A stretch of DNA of 64,000 bases from Polyangiaceae bacterium (GCA_016715885.1 JADJXL010000028.1:744001-808000); one strand, 5' to 3'. Positions 38,299-47,772 are shown, counted from the first letter of the stretch. The notes: a model not told the origin generated them from the letters alone. Made by a program: numbers and translations.

Positions 38299-40212
38299 CT
38301 ACCGCACAATCGCCAAGCGAGCCACGATGGCTTGCAATTCCGTCGGAGCGATGGGCTTGCTGAGATGCTCGTGAAATCCAGCTTGAATGGCCTGCGCTCG
38401 ATCCTCCTCGCGCGAAAACGCCGTGAGCGCGAGCGCTGGCACGACCTTCTTGAGCACTTCGCGTAACTTCCGAATCATTTCATAACCGTCCATGCCGGGC
38501 ATTCCAATGTCGCTCACCAGCACGTTCGGCGTCATCGTCGCCAGCCGCGTCAGCGCATCTTCAGCCGAAGTCGCCGTGATCACGCGTGCCCCCGCAGCCT
38601 CGAGCACTTGCTGAATGAAATCGAGAACATCGGGTTCGTCTTCCACCACCATGATGCAAAGACCTCGCAGGGGCGCTTCTTGGGTCGCAATTGAATGGCG
38701 CGGTTCCTCGCGTGCCAACTCCTCGAGCGAATCGCCATAAGGGAGCTCGACGACGAGGCGCGCTCCTTTGCCGAGCCCCTCGCTTTCAGCTCGCACGCGG
38801 CCGCCATGGAGCCTCACGATGTGCTCGACAATGGGTAAGCCGAGACCTAGGCCGCGGAAATCGCGATTCAAGGGGCTATTGGCTTGCCAGAATCGATCGA
38901 AGACATGGGGCAAGTCGGCTGCGTCGATACCTCGACCATCATCCTGCACCGATACCTCGATAAAACCTTCCTTGACCGACAAACTAATTTCAATGTGCCC
39001 ACCTTGCGACGTAAACTTGATGGCATTCGTGAGCAGATTCCAAAAGACCTGCTGCAAACGCGATGCATCGCCATACAGCGCAACGCTGCTCGGTTCGAGC
39101 ACGGTTTTCAAATGAATTCCTTTCGCCTCGGCATCGAGCCGCACCGAATCGATGGCCGCTTCAATCACGGATTCGATGGCGATGCTGCGCTTTTCAATGC
39201 TGATTTTGCCCACCCTCGCGCGGCTGGCATCGAGCAAATCGGAAACGAGCTGCTCCTGCATCCTTGCATTGCGCTCGATGATGCCCAAACCACGCTCCAT
39301 GTAGGAAGAATTCGACGGCTGGCGACGCAATAGCTGCACCCAGCCAAGAATGGCCGTGAGTGGCGTGCGAAGCTCGTGCGATACCATATCCATGAGCTCG
39401 TCCTTCATACGACTCGCACGACCCAACTCGACACGCGCTGCGCGCTCGCGCTCCAGCATTCGCTCGCGTTCTTCCCGAATCTGCTTTTCCACCGTGAGAT
39501 CGCGGATCTCCACGAACATGGTCCTCTGCCGGTTCGCTCGATGAATGATTCGCACACTGCAAAGCCCAGGAAATTGTGTGCCGTCGGGACGCGATAAGAG
39601 GCATTCCGTGGGCTCGAGCGCTCGATGATCCCGAATCGCCTGCCGCAATGCACACTTGGTGTCGCCTTCTTTGGGATGAAGCAAGTCATGCAGCGGCCGC
39701 CCGATGGCCGATTGCGATTCATGCGAAAGCCACGCTTTCGCCCTGGCATTCATGAACGTAATCGTCCCCTGCTCTTCCAATATGAAAAAAGCGTCAGAGG
39801 CATTTTCAGTGATGGTACATACCACCACCAATTCATCTTCGAGGATCGCTTGCTCGGCGCGCACGACCGAACGCCTCATGCGATGACCAAGCACGCTGAT
39901 GAGCACGCTCGACGACAAAAACAACAGCAAGTTCACGACATCGCTCGCCGTCCCGAGAACGAACGTCCCAGCCGGCTCATAAAAAAACATGACACCCAAA
40001 CAAGCGCCAAGCAGCGTGGCGAGCAAGCCGGGCCCCAAACCTCCAAGCGAAGCAGCCACGGCTACGGCGAGCGTGAATGCAGCGAGTGGGGCACGTTCAC
40101 CGAGGATTGGCCCGAGCGCCACGCGAATCAGCAGGACGAGCCCGCTGAGGACCACCGCGAGCAGATAACCGCGCGCGCCGCGCAAACGGTTTTCCCCGGT
40201 TCGCCTTTTCAT
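38299..40212 (-). CDS. Hybrid sensor histidine kinase with C-terminal receiver
   Basis: 637 residues. Four N-terminal membrane helices of DUF4118 type (LGGLGPGLLATLLGACLGVM region), a PAS domain (~130-250; TENASDAFFILEEQG), HisKA with MVSHELRTPLTAILGWVQLL, HATPase_c (NLLTNAIKFTS, DDGRGID, GLGLGLPIVEHIVRL), and a receiver domain (IMVVEDEPDVLDFIQQVLEA, phospho-Asp in LVSDIGMPGMDG, Lys in HLSKPI). The last domain runs to the end, so the phosphate is passed on to an unlinked phosphotransfer or regulator protein. Stand-alone gene. Confidence 0.92.
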   Translation of the reverse strand: MKRRTGENRLRGARGYLLAVVLSGLVLLIRVALGPILGERAPLAAFTLAVAVAASLGGLGPGLLATLLGACLGVMFFYEPAGTFVLGTASDVVNLLLFLSSSVLISVLGHRMRRSVVRAEQAILEDELVVVCTITENASDAFFILEEQGTITFMNARAKAWLSHESQSAIGRPLHDLLHPKEGDTKCALRQAIRDHRALEPTECLLSRPDGTQFPGLCSVRIIHRANRQRTMFVEIRDLTVEKQIREERERMLERERAARVELGRASRMKDELMDMVSHELRTPLTAILGWVQLLRRQPSNSSYMERGLGIIERNARMQEQLVSDLLDASRARVGKISIEKRSIAIESVIEAAIDSVRLDAEAKGIHLKTVLEPSSVALYGDASRLQQVFWNLLTNAIKFTSQGGHIEISLSVKEGFIEVSVQDDGRGIDAADLPHVFDRFWQANSPLNRDFRGLGLGLPIVEHIVRLHGGRVRAESEGLGKGARLVVELPYGDSLEELAREEPRHSIATQEAPLRGLCIMVVEDEPDVLDFIQQVLEAAGARVITATSAEDALTRLATMTPNVLVSDIGMPGMDGYEMIRKLREVLKKVVPALALTAFSREEDRAQAIQAGFHEHLSKPIAPTELQAIVARLAIVR

Positions 40213-40319
40213 CTTCCCGCCCGCATGTCACCAATGTAACACACAGTCGCGCGAAAACGTCAAGGTCCTCGTGCTCGGCAATGACACCCGGTCCCGAATG
40301 CGTCGTGGCTCGGGTGCCG

Positions 40320-40985
40320 TCACTGCGAGGCGTTCATGATCTTCGCAATGGCAGCATAATCCGAATCCTCGACGGCACCTTGAATCAAACACGCTACCTG
40401 ACCGCTCGGCGCAACGAGCGCATGCACGGGAAGCTCGCCGGCGTTTTTCACGCCAAGCGCTTGAATCCACGAATCGCGCCCCGCGCCTTCCGGGAGCCAA
40501 TACGAAGCACGCACGCCGGCTTCGGGTTGAGCCGCGAGAAACCGCTGCAATTGCCGTTCGTCGTCATCGAGCGAGACAAACGCGAGATCGACCATCACAC
40601 CTGCGGTTCTGAGGCGGCTGTGGAAGTTCAAGATCCGCGGCATTTCCTCTTTGCACGGGCCACACCAGGCCGCCCACAAGTTCACCCAAATCCACTTGCC
40701 CACACCAAACGAAATGCTCGAAGGGAGCGCCGTCGCGCCCGGCGCGCTCGCCGTTTTCACCGCACCCTTCGGAGCCGTTTTCGCCGATTGATCGACGCAC
40801 AGCTTCTTCGGCGCTGCAGGCGCCAAAGGCTTGGCCGACGCAGACGCAGTCGATGCTGGCGTCGTCGCCCCGCTTTGCGCCGTCACCGCGTTGCTCCGCC
40901 CAACAACGGGGCCCGGAGGCTCCTTCGTGGCGCCATCACAACCAAGACCAGCGAGCGCGACGGTCAGAGCTGACAGTCGACCCAC
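40320..40985 (-). CDS. TlpA-like thioredoxin-fold lipoprotein
   Basis: About 221 residues, GTG start. Lipobox-like LAGLGCDGAT after a short signal; an Ala/Pro/Thr-rich linker; then a TlpA/AhpC-TSA thioredoxin fold with WVNLWAAWCGPCKEEMPRIL, where CGPC is the redox motif. C-terminal cis-Pro region ELPVHALVAPSGQ. It faces the periplasm and should reduce or isomerise disulfides. The start overlaps the preceding gene's end by 22 bp; three overlapping genes form one operon with the VKOR fusion. Confidence 0.86.
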   Translation of the reverse strand: MGRLSALTVALAGLGCDGATKEPPGPVVGRSNAVTAQSGATTPASTASASAKPLAPAAPKKLCVDQSAKTAPKGAVKTASAPGATALPSSISFGVGKWIWVNLWAAWCGPCKEEMPRILNFHSRLRTAGVMVDLAFVSLDDDERQLQRFLAAQPEAGVRASYWLPEGAGRDSWIQALGVKNAGELPVHALVAPSGQVACLIQGAVEDSDYAAIAKIMNASQ

Positions 40986-41662
40986 GAGACGAACGCACTC
41001 CGATTGATCGCCTCGGCCGTGCACGGTTTGTTTTTCCGGGAAACATTCCATTTGCAGTAATCCTGACCAAGCTGAGCGAATTCGTTTCCGAGCCAAAGCA
41101 AGCCTACCTGTTTGTCGAGATCTGGTTCCTTGAATTTGTCACCGATGTGAAAGAACGCGCTATTGGCGCGCTTGTGCGAAAGCGATCGGTTGAAGTCCGG
41201 CGCCCCGGTCTTCGATGCTCGCGCGAGGATGAAGAAGTACCGCGCGCCCTTTCGATCGAGCCACAGGTCTTCGATCATTTTTTTGCCGTCGTCGTCGAGT
41301 TTTTCCGATGCATCGTCGAACATGACGACGCCGCCCCGATCCTTCAGCGGCGTAAAAAGATTGTTGAAGTCGTCGTCGTTGATCGATGCGAGCGTCTTGA
41401 CGTCGGCGGGTTGACAGCCGCGTCGCGAATCGCCGCCATCGAGGCCGCAGGCGTGAATGACGCGCGCGAGGACCTCCTTGAACTTGGGCGTGCAATACGA
41501 AGCTTCGGCGTGGTTCGCAATCGCCACGGCTGGCTTTTCGGCGAGCACGGCGCCCGTCTTGAGGCGCTCGGCGCTCGCTCGCACCTCCGCGTGCACCTGA
41601 TACGCCGATCCACCGAGAAGAGCACAACCAGCGGTGATCCCAATGATGCCTGCGTACTTCAT
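40964..41662 (-). CDS. Cys-rich exported protein with OmpA-like domain
   Basis: 232 residues. Signal peptide or N-terminal anchor (IIGITAGCALLGGSAYQVHA). The middle has VVMFDDASEKLDDDGKKMIE followed by FFILARASKTGAPDFNRSLS and HKRANSAFFHIGDKF, matching the OmpA C-terminal pattern (NxxLSxxRA) that binds peptidoglycan; this call is mine and moderate. Seven or so Cys in the mature part (ASYC, ACG, RGC, DYC, KPC, DCQL) suggest several disulfides. It sits between the VKOR-thioredoxin and TlpA genes with overlaps on both sides, so it is a likely client of that disulfide pathway. Confidence 0.68.
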   Translation of the reverse strand: MKYAGIIGITAGCALLGGSAYQVHAEVRASAERLKTGAVLAEKPAVAIANHAEASYCTPKFKEVLARVIHACGLDGGDSRRGCQPADVKTLASINDDDFNNLFTPLKDRGGVVMFDDASEKLDDDGKKMIEDLWLDRKGARYFFILARASKTGAPDFNRSLSHKRANSAFFHIGDKFKEPDLDKQVGLLWLGNEFAQLGQDYCKWNVSRKNKPCTAEAINRSAFVSWVDCQL

Positions 41663-42936
41663 GGCTGCCTCAAAGTAGGTGCGAGCTTCTGCAAGGTGAA
41701 CGCTAGGCCGATGTCACTGTCTTCATCACAAAGCCGCGTATCGCCGAGGAAAAGCTGCGGTGTCGAGACGGGAAGTTTGTTGTCGACGATGTAGTGCAGC
41801 ATCTTGTCGAGACGCACTTTCGTTTCTTTCGCGTCGATGCACGCATCGAGGTTGCCCCACTTTTCGCGAATCGCCGCGCGTACGTTGACGAGCCCCGCCG
41901 CAGCCTTGGCTCCTTCGAGCAATTCCTCTTGATTGTCGTAGGCCCACTCGAGCACGTCGAGGGCGCGACGATCAGCGCAAAGAACCGCCTTCGAAACGAG
42001 GCACGATCCCGGGTGCAATGGCCTGTCGAGCATCCAGTTGCACTCGCTGTCGAGCGGAAACAGGACGAGCGTCGTGTCGAGCTGATCGAAGATCTTTTCC
42101 GCGACGAGCCGCTTGTGAAAGCCTTTGCACGTGGGGCACAAGGGATCGACGAACAGCGTGGCCGGCTGGGTGGCTCCAGCAGGCTTGTGGTGCAAAAGAA
42201 CAGGATTGTCCGTGCCGGGCTTCGCAAGTTTGCCGCAGTCCGAGATGTAGTTCGCGTAATTCGGCAAAGCGCTCACGTAAAGCAGCGCCGGCGTGACGGC
42301 GAAGACGCCGAGCGTAAAGAGAAAGATCGGCACGATCCACAAGGGGCCTTCGGGGATGGCGATTCGAGGCTTACCCGTCGCGACGTGGACGTCACGGTCT
42401 TCGGGTTTGTCCGCGGAGAGGACCACGGGGCCCTTGCGGTTTCCTTCGACGAGAACGCCAATGCCGCCCACCGTGAGCAGGATGGATGCGACGTAGATGC
42501 CCACGCACGTCTTGCAGAATTGACCGAGCTCGAGGGCGGAAATGGCGAACATGAGTGCCGATGCGAGCAGCGGCGAGAAGCTCACGATGCCGAAGAATTT
42601 GGTGGCCCGCCGCGGCGCAAGCGGCCCTGCGATCACGAGGTAAAGCGCAAAGGCGGCAAAAAACGCGAACGCTCCCACGGCGAAGAGCGAGATGGGAACG
42701 CCGCCCCAATACTTGTCGCGCAGGAGCGCAGCGTAGGGGCTGTACATCGCTGCGCGACAGGCACTTTCGCCCCCCGAATCCACGGGCAAACCCGGGATGA
42801 AGCTGCAGTGGATGCCGTGCACCTGCCTATCGAGGTGCTTCGAGTAATCAATCGTCGACAAACTTCCGAACGCGAGCCCGAGCAACGAGGCTACGAGCGC
42901 GACGATGGAAGGCCAGCGACGAGGTGCGCCAGACAT
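41659..42936 (-). CDS. Vitamin K epoxide reductase (VKOR)-thioredoxin fusion
   Basis: 425 residues. N-terminal VKOR domain with helices, loop cysteines (GIHCSFIPG, SACRAAMYSPYAAL) and the active-site CxxC in LELGQFCKTCVGIYVASI; then another helix and a DsbA-like thioredoxin domain with FVDPLCPTCKGFHKRL (CPTC) and C-terminal STPQLFLGDTRL cis-Pro loop. Such fusions oxidise periplasmic proteins and pass electrons to quinone, replacing DsbA/DsbB. ATGA overlap with the next gene. First gene of the disulfide operon. Confidence 0.9.
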   Translation of the reverse strand: MSGAPRRWPSIVALVASLLGLAFGSLSTIDYSKHLDRQVHGIHCSFIPGLPVDSGGESACRAAMYSPYAALLRDKYWGGVPISLFAVGAFAFFAAFALYLVIAGPLAPRRATKFFGIVSFSPLLASALMFAISALELGQFCKTCVGIYVASILLTVGGIGVLVEGNRKGPVVLSADKPEDRDVHVATGKPRIAIPEGPLWIVPIFLFTLGVFAVTPALLYVSALPNYANYISDCGKLAKPGTDNPVLLHHKPAGATQPATLFVDPLCPTCKGFHKRLVAEKIFDQLDTTLVLFPLDSECNWMLDRPLHPGSCLVSKAVLCADRRALDVLEWAYDNQEELLEGAKAAAGLVNVRAAIREKWGNLDACIDAKETKVRLDKMLHYIVDNKLPVSTPQLFLGDTRLCDEDSDIGLAFTLQKLAPTLRQP

Positions 42937-43204
42937 GTGTGGGGCTTACGCGAAGGAAGCGGCCTCGTCAACGCGGGAGGAGCGGCACATGCAGAAAGCT
43001 GGCTTGCAACGACTGGCCGAAGAACCGACGGCTGGGCGTTCCCCGAGCGCGCAGCCAACCGCGCTCATGCGATGGCGAGCGTCCACATTCCGTCTCGGTT
43101 CGCCGCGGCACTCGCGTTGCCAGACGAAAGGGGCGGATGCCCAGCGAGCGGTGGTGCGGCTGTTTCGCGCGTGCCGCGGCTTGGGGTCATCGAGGAGAAT
43201 GGAC

Positions 43205-43579
43205 ATGAAGAAGACGACACTGCTCGGTATGTTTGCGGCGGCTCTCTTGGCAACGACGGCGGGTCCTGCGTTGGCTCAGACGGGGCAACCGCAGAAGGGC
43301 CAGCAGCAAGGTCAACAAGGGCAGCAACAAGGCCAGCAACAGGGCCAGCAGGGCCAGCAGCAGGCTCAGCCGGGGCAAGGCTTGGGACAGGAGCAGATCG
43401 AGGGAAGGATCGTGGCGGTCGACAAGACCAAGGGCACCGTGAGCATTCAGACCGCGCAGCATGGGCAGCTCGAGTTCAAGCTTGGGCAGGCGCAAGTGCA
43501 GCGGCTCAGTGAAGGCGAGCAAGTTCGGCTGCAGATTCATATTCTTTCGATGACGAAGCCGCAGCAGCAACAGCCGTAA
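43205..43579 (+). CDS. Exported Gln-rich repeat protein
   Basis: About 124 residues. Signal peptide (LLGMFAAALLATTAGPALAQ), then ~35 residues of GQQ-type repeats, and a small globular tail (IEGRIVAVDKTKGTVSIQTA, LEFKLGQAQVQRLSEGEQVR) resembling an OB-like or DUF5666-like beta barrel. GAGGAG precedes the ATG at 43205 by 8 bp; an ATG two codons earlier is possible but too close to that site. No family recognised; an envelope or matrix role is a guess. The gene ends before a strong hairpin. Confidence 0.7.
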   Translation: MKKTTLLGMFAAALLATTAGPALAQTGQPQKGQQQGQQGQQQGQQQGQQGQQQAQPGQGLGQEQIEGRIVAVDKTKGTVSIQTAQHGQLEFKLGQAQVQRLSEGEQVRLQIHILSMTKPQQQQP

Positions 43580-43656
43580 CGACGAAGGCATGAATCGACG
43601 GCGCGGGGAACGATGCCGAGCGCGTTGTTCCCCAGCGTTTTTGAAAATGTGACAAA

Positions 43657-43691
43657 CGAAAGGGCTGGTGACGGCGGCACCAGCCCTTTCG
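43657..43691. terminator. Bidirectional hairpin between convergent genes
   Basis: CGAAAGGGCTGGTG / CACCAGCCCTTTCG, a perfect 14-bp stem with a 7-nt loop. On the minus strand the stem is followed by TTTGTC and related T-rich bases. It separates the Gln-rich gene and the KGG gene. Confidence 0.65.
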
Positions 43692-43701
43692 GCATTCCAG
43701 G

Positions 43702-43890
43702 TCAGTGCTTGCCTTTTTGGCCGCTCGACGTCTGGCCGCTTTGCTTTTGCTCTTCGACTTGATGGCCTTTTTCGACGAGCTCGCGCTCGCGCTGGCCACC
43801 TTTGTGACCTCCCAGCCGTCCGGCCTCTTCGACCGTCATGGATCCGTGTTGTTTTTCCTGCTTCGCGGGCTCGTGTTTCTTCTCGGGCAT
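43702..43890 (-). CDS. Small KGG-motif stress-like protein
   Basis: 62 residues, very hydrophilic and Gln/Glu/Lys-rich. SMTVEEAGRLGGHKGGQRER contains the GGxKGG stress-induced (GsiB/Em-like) motif; one repeat only. Such proteins are hydrophilin-like and often rise under desiccation, glucose starvation or general stress. GGAGG lies 5 bp before the ATG. Stand-alone gene facing the Gln-rich gene. Confidence 0.78.
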   Translation of the reverse strand: MPEKKHEPAKQEKQHGSMTVEEAGRLGGHKGGQRERELVEKGHQVEEQKQSGQTSSGQKGKH

Positions 43891-44020
43891 GAGATCCTCC
43901 GTGCGGGAAAAAGTCCCGCACGCTGCCTGCTTGCAAAACGAGCGCCGATGGATCGCGAGCGGGACGAGCCTTGTGCGCTCGCTTCGCGCGCGTGGGACGC
44001 GGGCATGCTATCAACTGGGC

Positions 44021-44530
44021 ATGCCTCAGCCGTTCGACGAAGCGTTCCTGGCCGATCTACCTTATGACCCCGAGGTATTGCTGTTCGACGAGATCATCGA
44101 AATCGATCCGGCGGACAACCGCGTGGTTTGTCGCATGCCAACGGATCGGCCTCTACCTTTTACGGTCTCGCAACGCGCGCACCCGATCAGGCATCCGCGA
44201 CACGTGGCGGGCGCGACGATGGTGCACGCTTCGGGGATGCTCGGATTCGTGCATGCGTATTACCTTCATGGCCTGCGGCATGCCGACGGATGGATTGGCT
44301 ATGGGACGCACATCTATCAGGTGGTTTTTCGCAAATTGGTTCCACCGGGCGAACCCATCATTGCGAGCTGCAAAGAAATACGCGCTCGGCGCGGGACTTC
44401 GCGGCAATTCGTCAAGTACGCATTCGAATTTCGGCACGAGGGGGACGTCTGTTACGAGGGTCAACAAAGCGCGCTGTGGACGAAGGTGACGGAAGACGTG
44501 GCAGATGTGGGGGTTGAGGGATTGAATTGA
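44021..44530 (+). CDS. Hotdog-fold FabZ-like dehydratase/thioesterase family protein
   Basis: 169 residues. MPQPFDEAFLADLPYDPEVL opens; then FTVSQRAHPIRHPRHVAGAT, MVHASGMLGFVHAYYLHGLR and WIGYGTHIYQVVFRKLVPPG, with QRAHPIRHPRHV in the position of the FabZ FPxHFPxxP catalytic histidine. Family members in myxobacteria are annotated as 3-hydroxyacyl-ACP dehydratase-like; the substrate is unknown. The ATG at 44021 starts the homology. No linked fatty acid genes nearby. Confidence 0.72.
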   Translation: MPQPFDEAFLADLPYDPEVLLFDEIIEIDPADNRVVCRMPTDRPLPFTVSQRAHPIRHPRHVAGATMVHASGMLGFVHAYYLHGLRHADGWIGYGTHIYQVVFRKLVPPGEPIIASCKEIRARRGTSRQFVKYAFEFRHEGDVCYEGQQSALWTKVTEDVADVGVEGLN

Positions 44531-44690
44531 CAAATCGCCCACGGTAGCGAAATGAAGCTTCGGATTCCCAAAGGATCGCCCTCGCGCCGAAGTAAACCAA
44601 ATCACACAAAAATCGCACGCGATCGGCCGTGCGGAATTGCTTTCCCGCGGCATGCTCGATAGGCTCGCACCCATGAGGTGACCTCGAACC

Positions 44691-46135
44691 ATGAGCTCGC
44701 ATCAAGACCTCCCGATTCAACCTGGTGACGTGCTTCTCGGCAAATACCGAGTCGAACGCATTCTTGGTGCGGGCGGGATGGGGCCGTCGTCGAAGCGACA
44801 CACCTCGGACTCGACCAGCGCGTCGCGATGAAGTTCATGCTGCCTCACGTAGCCGACCGCGAGGGGAACATCGAGCGGTTCATGCGTGAAGCGCGCGCGG
44901 CGAGCAAGCTGCGAAGCGAGCATGTTCCCAAGGTGCTCGATTTCGGAACGATCGAGCACAGCATGCCGTATCTGGTCATGGAACTGCTCGACGGCTGTGA
45001 CTTGGCGGCAATGATACGGCCCACCGCGCCACTCGACGTGGCCGAAGTGTGCGAAATCGGGATTCAAGCGTGTGAAGCCCTGTCCGAAGCGCACGCGCGA
45101 GGAATCATTCATCGCGACATCAAACCCGCCAACCTTTTCGTCACGCGCAGGGCCGACGGAAGCCCATGTGTGAAGGTGCTCGACTTCGGCATTGCCAAGC
45201 AACTCTCCGATGCCGGCGCGCTCGAGCCCCAAGGCCTCACGGCGACCGATGCCATGATTGGATCGCCGTATTACATGTCGCCCGAGCAACTTCGGTCGGC
45301 GCGTGACGTCGATGCGCGAAGTGATATTTGGTCGCTCGGCGTGACCTTGTATCAGGCGCTCACGTGCAAACGGCCCTACGTGGCGGAAAACCTGGGTGCG
45401 CTCATTCTGTGCATCGTCGAAAATCCTCCCGTACCGCCGCACGACGTGCGACCCGACATTCCCCCAGCGCTCGGCAATGTTCTCTTGAAATGCCTCCAGC
45501 GCAAGTCGGACGACCGATTTCAAAACATGTTCGAGCTGGCTTCGGCATTGGCACATTTCGCGCCGCCGCGATGTCATGTGCTCCTGGATCGAATACGCGC
45601 CCATTGTGCCAGCGGTGAACACGGCAATGGTCCTGCTGCGCCAATGGATGCCCCTGCTCCTCGAATTTCCGCGACCCCAACACCCAATGCGAGCGGCTCC
45701 GAACGCGGTCATCCGGCCATCGATGCCGTTGGCGTTCCATTGGCGCCCTCGGGAACCAACGAGCCATGGACCGGAACGCACGCAGACCGGCGCCCTCATG
45801 GTGCCGGACGCTGGGTGGCGATTGGAGGCGCTACGCTGCTCGGCGCCATTGCAACCGCCGTGGTCATTCGTAGTGGGTCGAGCACGACCGCGGAATCAAC
45901 GCCGGCAGAAGCCGCTGCCGGAGTGAGCGTGCAATCGGTCGAGGTCGTCGCCGCGCCTGCACCATCTGCTGCATTGCCGCCTGCTTCTGCGATTGCATCG
46001 ACGCAGCCGTCCGCACATCCCCCAGAACCGGCCGCGACCGCAGCACCCGTGCGCACGGCCGTTCCAACGGTCCGCAAGTCGGGCACGCAGTCCGATGGGA
46101 GCGCAAAGTTGCCCGATTACGGGGCCGTAAAATGA
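44691..46135 (+). CDS. Ser/Thr protein kinase with C-terminal membrane helix (frameshifted)
   Basis: About 481 codons. The N-terminus (LLGKYRVERILGAGGMG) breaks in the GGGG run near 44778; one more G restores AVVEATHLGLDQRVAMKFML, completing the Gly loop and catalytic Lys. Then HRDIKPANLFV, VLDFGIAKQL, GSPYYMSPEQL and DVDARSDIWSLGVTLYQALT. A Pro/Ala-rich linker, one membrane helix (WVAIGGATLLGAIATAVVIR) and an Ala/Pro-rich periplasmic tail complete it. It is the usual one-TM Pkn type of myxobacteria; targets unknown. Confidence 0.88.
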
Positions 46136-46214
46136 CGGTTTCGCGCGCTCGGTGCCCTTTCTTTCCGGAAAACCTTGCCAAAACGCCGATCGCACACCAA
46201 AAGTGCAGCTCAGC

Positions 46215-46831
46215 ATGACGACCACCACCTTCGCAGCCGCGCGCCGAGCCCTTCACGAAGGCGCACTCGTTCTTCGAGCGTCGAGTTCGAACATTTCGGG
46301 CTCCGGGTCGCCTTCGGCGCCCTTCGCCCCAAACCCCGCTCTTGGCACGCTATCCATCACCGGCAAAGACCGACAAACGTGGCTCAATGGAGTGGTCACG
46401 TGCGAGCCAAAAGAAAAGGCGCACCCATCGAGCTTGGCGATGCTACGACGTGGGACCAGCTTCGCGTAGAAATTGGACTGCCGCGGTGGGGCGTCGATTT
46501 CAATGACGACAATTACCCGCAAGAAGCATCGCTCGAACACTTGGGCGTGTCGTTTCAAAAAGGTTGTTATTTGGGGCAAGAGGCCGTGTTCATGCTGCAA
46601 ATGCGCGGGCACGTGAAAAAGAAAATCGTACGACTCGAGATTGACGGCGTTGAAAACGTCCCGGCTGCCACCGAAATCGCATTGCCGGACAGCAAGCCCG
46701 TGGGAACGATTACGAGCACGGCGTCGAGCCCAGTCAAACCGTCCATTTTGGCATTGGGTTATGTGAAGTGGAAACAGAGGGAAGCGGGAACGGAGCTTTT
46801 GGTCGCGGGACGAAAAGCGGTCGTCCTGTAA
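46215..46831 (+). pseudogene. YgfZ/GcvT-like folate-binding protein with internal deletion
   Basis: The start (LHEGALVLRASSSNISGSGS, then TGKDRQTWLNGVVTCE) and the end (VEIGLPRWGVDFNDDNYPQE, VSFQKGCYLGQEAVFMLQMR) match YgfZ; KGCYLGQE is the family signature (KGCYxGQE), with the Cys that supports Fe-S enzyme repair. About 110 residues of the folate-binding middle are missing between VTCE and the later half, and the frame changes there. Relatives have about 330 residues against some 200 here. Probably inactive or misassembled. Confidence 0.75.
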
Positions 46832-46835
46832 AACA

Positions 46836-47639
46836 TCAGCGCTTGGGCTTTTTCTTCTTGGCGGCTTTTTTGGGCGGCGGTGCGGACAAACCGCTGTTGT
46901 AGCGCTCGGTAGCGTCCGTCAAGTAAGCTTCCGACGTGAGGCTCGGGAAGTCGGATGCCCTCACCTGGCTGTTGGCCATGTCTTGCGCTTTGATCGCGGC
47001 AACTCGACGCTTGGTATTCGCGACGCCCATGATTCCAAAACCAACACCACCGGCAATGATGAGCCCCGTGGGAACCCAAATCCACACAGCACCAGGGCTT
47101 TCGCCATCGGGTGTGACGATCGCACCAGCGACGAGCATTGCGAGGCCCGCGCCAACGCCTGCAATGCCGAGGGCCATGCCGAGCGTCCGAGTGCTGGCCG
47201 TGTCCTTCATGGCTTTTTCGTAATACGGCATCGCGTTTTCGCGATCCTCGTTGATTTGGTCGATGCGCTTGGCGAGCGCCTTTCGGAATGCGTCGTCGCG
47301 CGCGATGTGCAGCGCGCTCAAAACGTCGATTTCCTTTGCGCCTTGATACACGCCCCATGCGTATCCACGACGTGCAACGCGCTGGTTGGCATAAATCCGG
47401 TCGGATCCGACGCGCCTACCCTGCGAGTCGTAGATTTCGCGCTGCGCGACCTCGACGCGTTGATTGGTCGTATAGATGAACGACTCGCCCTTGACCTTGA
47501 GCGGTTCACCGGTTCGGTCGTACTTGAATTCGTATTCGTATTCGCCGTCGGGAACGACGGGCGGCGGAGGAGTGCCGGCACAGCCGACGAGGGAAAGTCC
47601 AACGACCAACAAACCAGCGCGCACGTTCAGGAATGCCAT
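46836..47639 (-). CDS. Hypothetical lipoprotein with two membrane helices
   Basis: 267 residues, family not recognised. N-terminal signal with lipobox-like LSLVGCAGTPPPP, a beta-rich domain (DGEYEYEFKYDRTGEPLKVK, then IYANQRVARRGYAWGVYQGA), a helical part, two hydrophobic segments (LGMALGIAGVGAGLAMLVAG and WIWVPTGLIIAGGVGFGIMG) and a Lys/Pro tail. It may be anchored in the envelope. It lies downstream of gdh on the same strand, separated by a hairpin; ends 4 bp from the plus-strand YgfZ remnant's stop. Confidence 0.7.
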   Translation of the reverse strand: MAFLNVRAGLLVVGLSLVGCAGTPPPPVVPDGEYEYEFKYDRTGEPLKVKGESFIYTTNQRVEVAQREIYDSQGRRVGSDRIYANQRVARRGYAWGVYQGAKEIDVLSALHIARDDAFRKALAKRIDQINEDRENAMPYYEKAMKDTASTRTLGMALGIAGVGAGLAMLVAGAIVTPDGESPGAVWIWVPTGLIIAGGVGFGIMGVANTKRRVAAIKAQDMANSQVRASDFPSLTSEAYLTDATERYNSGLSAPPPKKAAKKKKPKR

Positions 47640-47739
47640 GGTGATCGGCGCATCGAAGACTGGTCATGCGTGGGAAGTCAACTGGAAAGCGGAGAAAGGG
47701 TGTCGAATGCTAGCGCAGGACATCGAGAGCCTGCCTCGT

Positions 47740-47772
47740 CGCGCCTCACCCCGGGTTTGGGGGTGAGGCGCG
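47740..47772. terminator. Hairpin downstream of glutamate dehydrogenase gene
   Basis: CGCGCCTCACCCC / GGGGTGAGGCGCG, perfect 13-bp stem, 7-nt loop, 16 bp past the true gdh stop. No U tract, so termination strength is uncertain; the stem could also protect the transcript end. Confidence 0.5.

Noticed and set aside
41794..43512. 572-codon plus-strand ORF opposite the VKOR fusion
   Set aside because: Mirror of the VKOR-thioredoxin gene running on in another frame of the Gln-rich gene; no independent coding signal.
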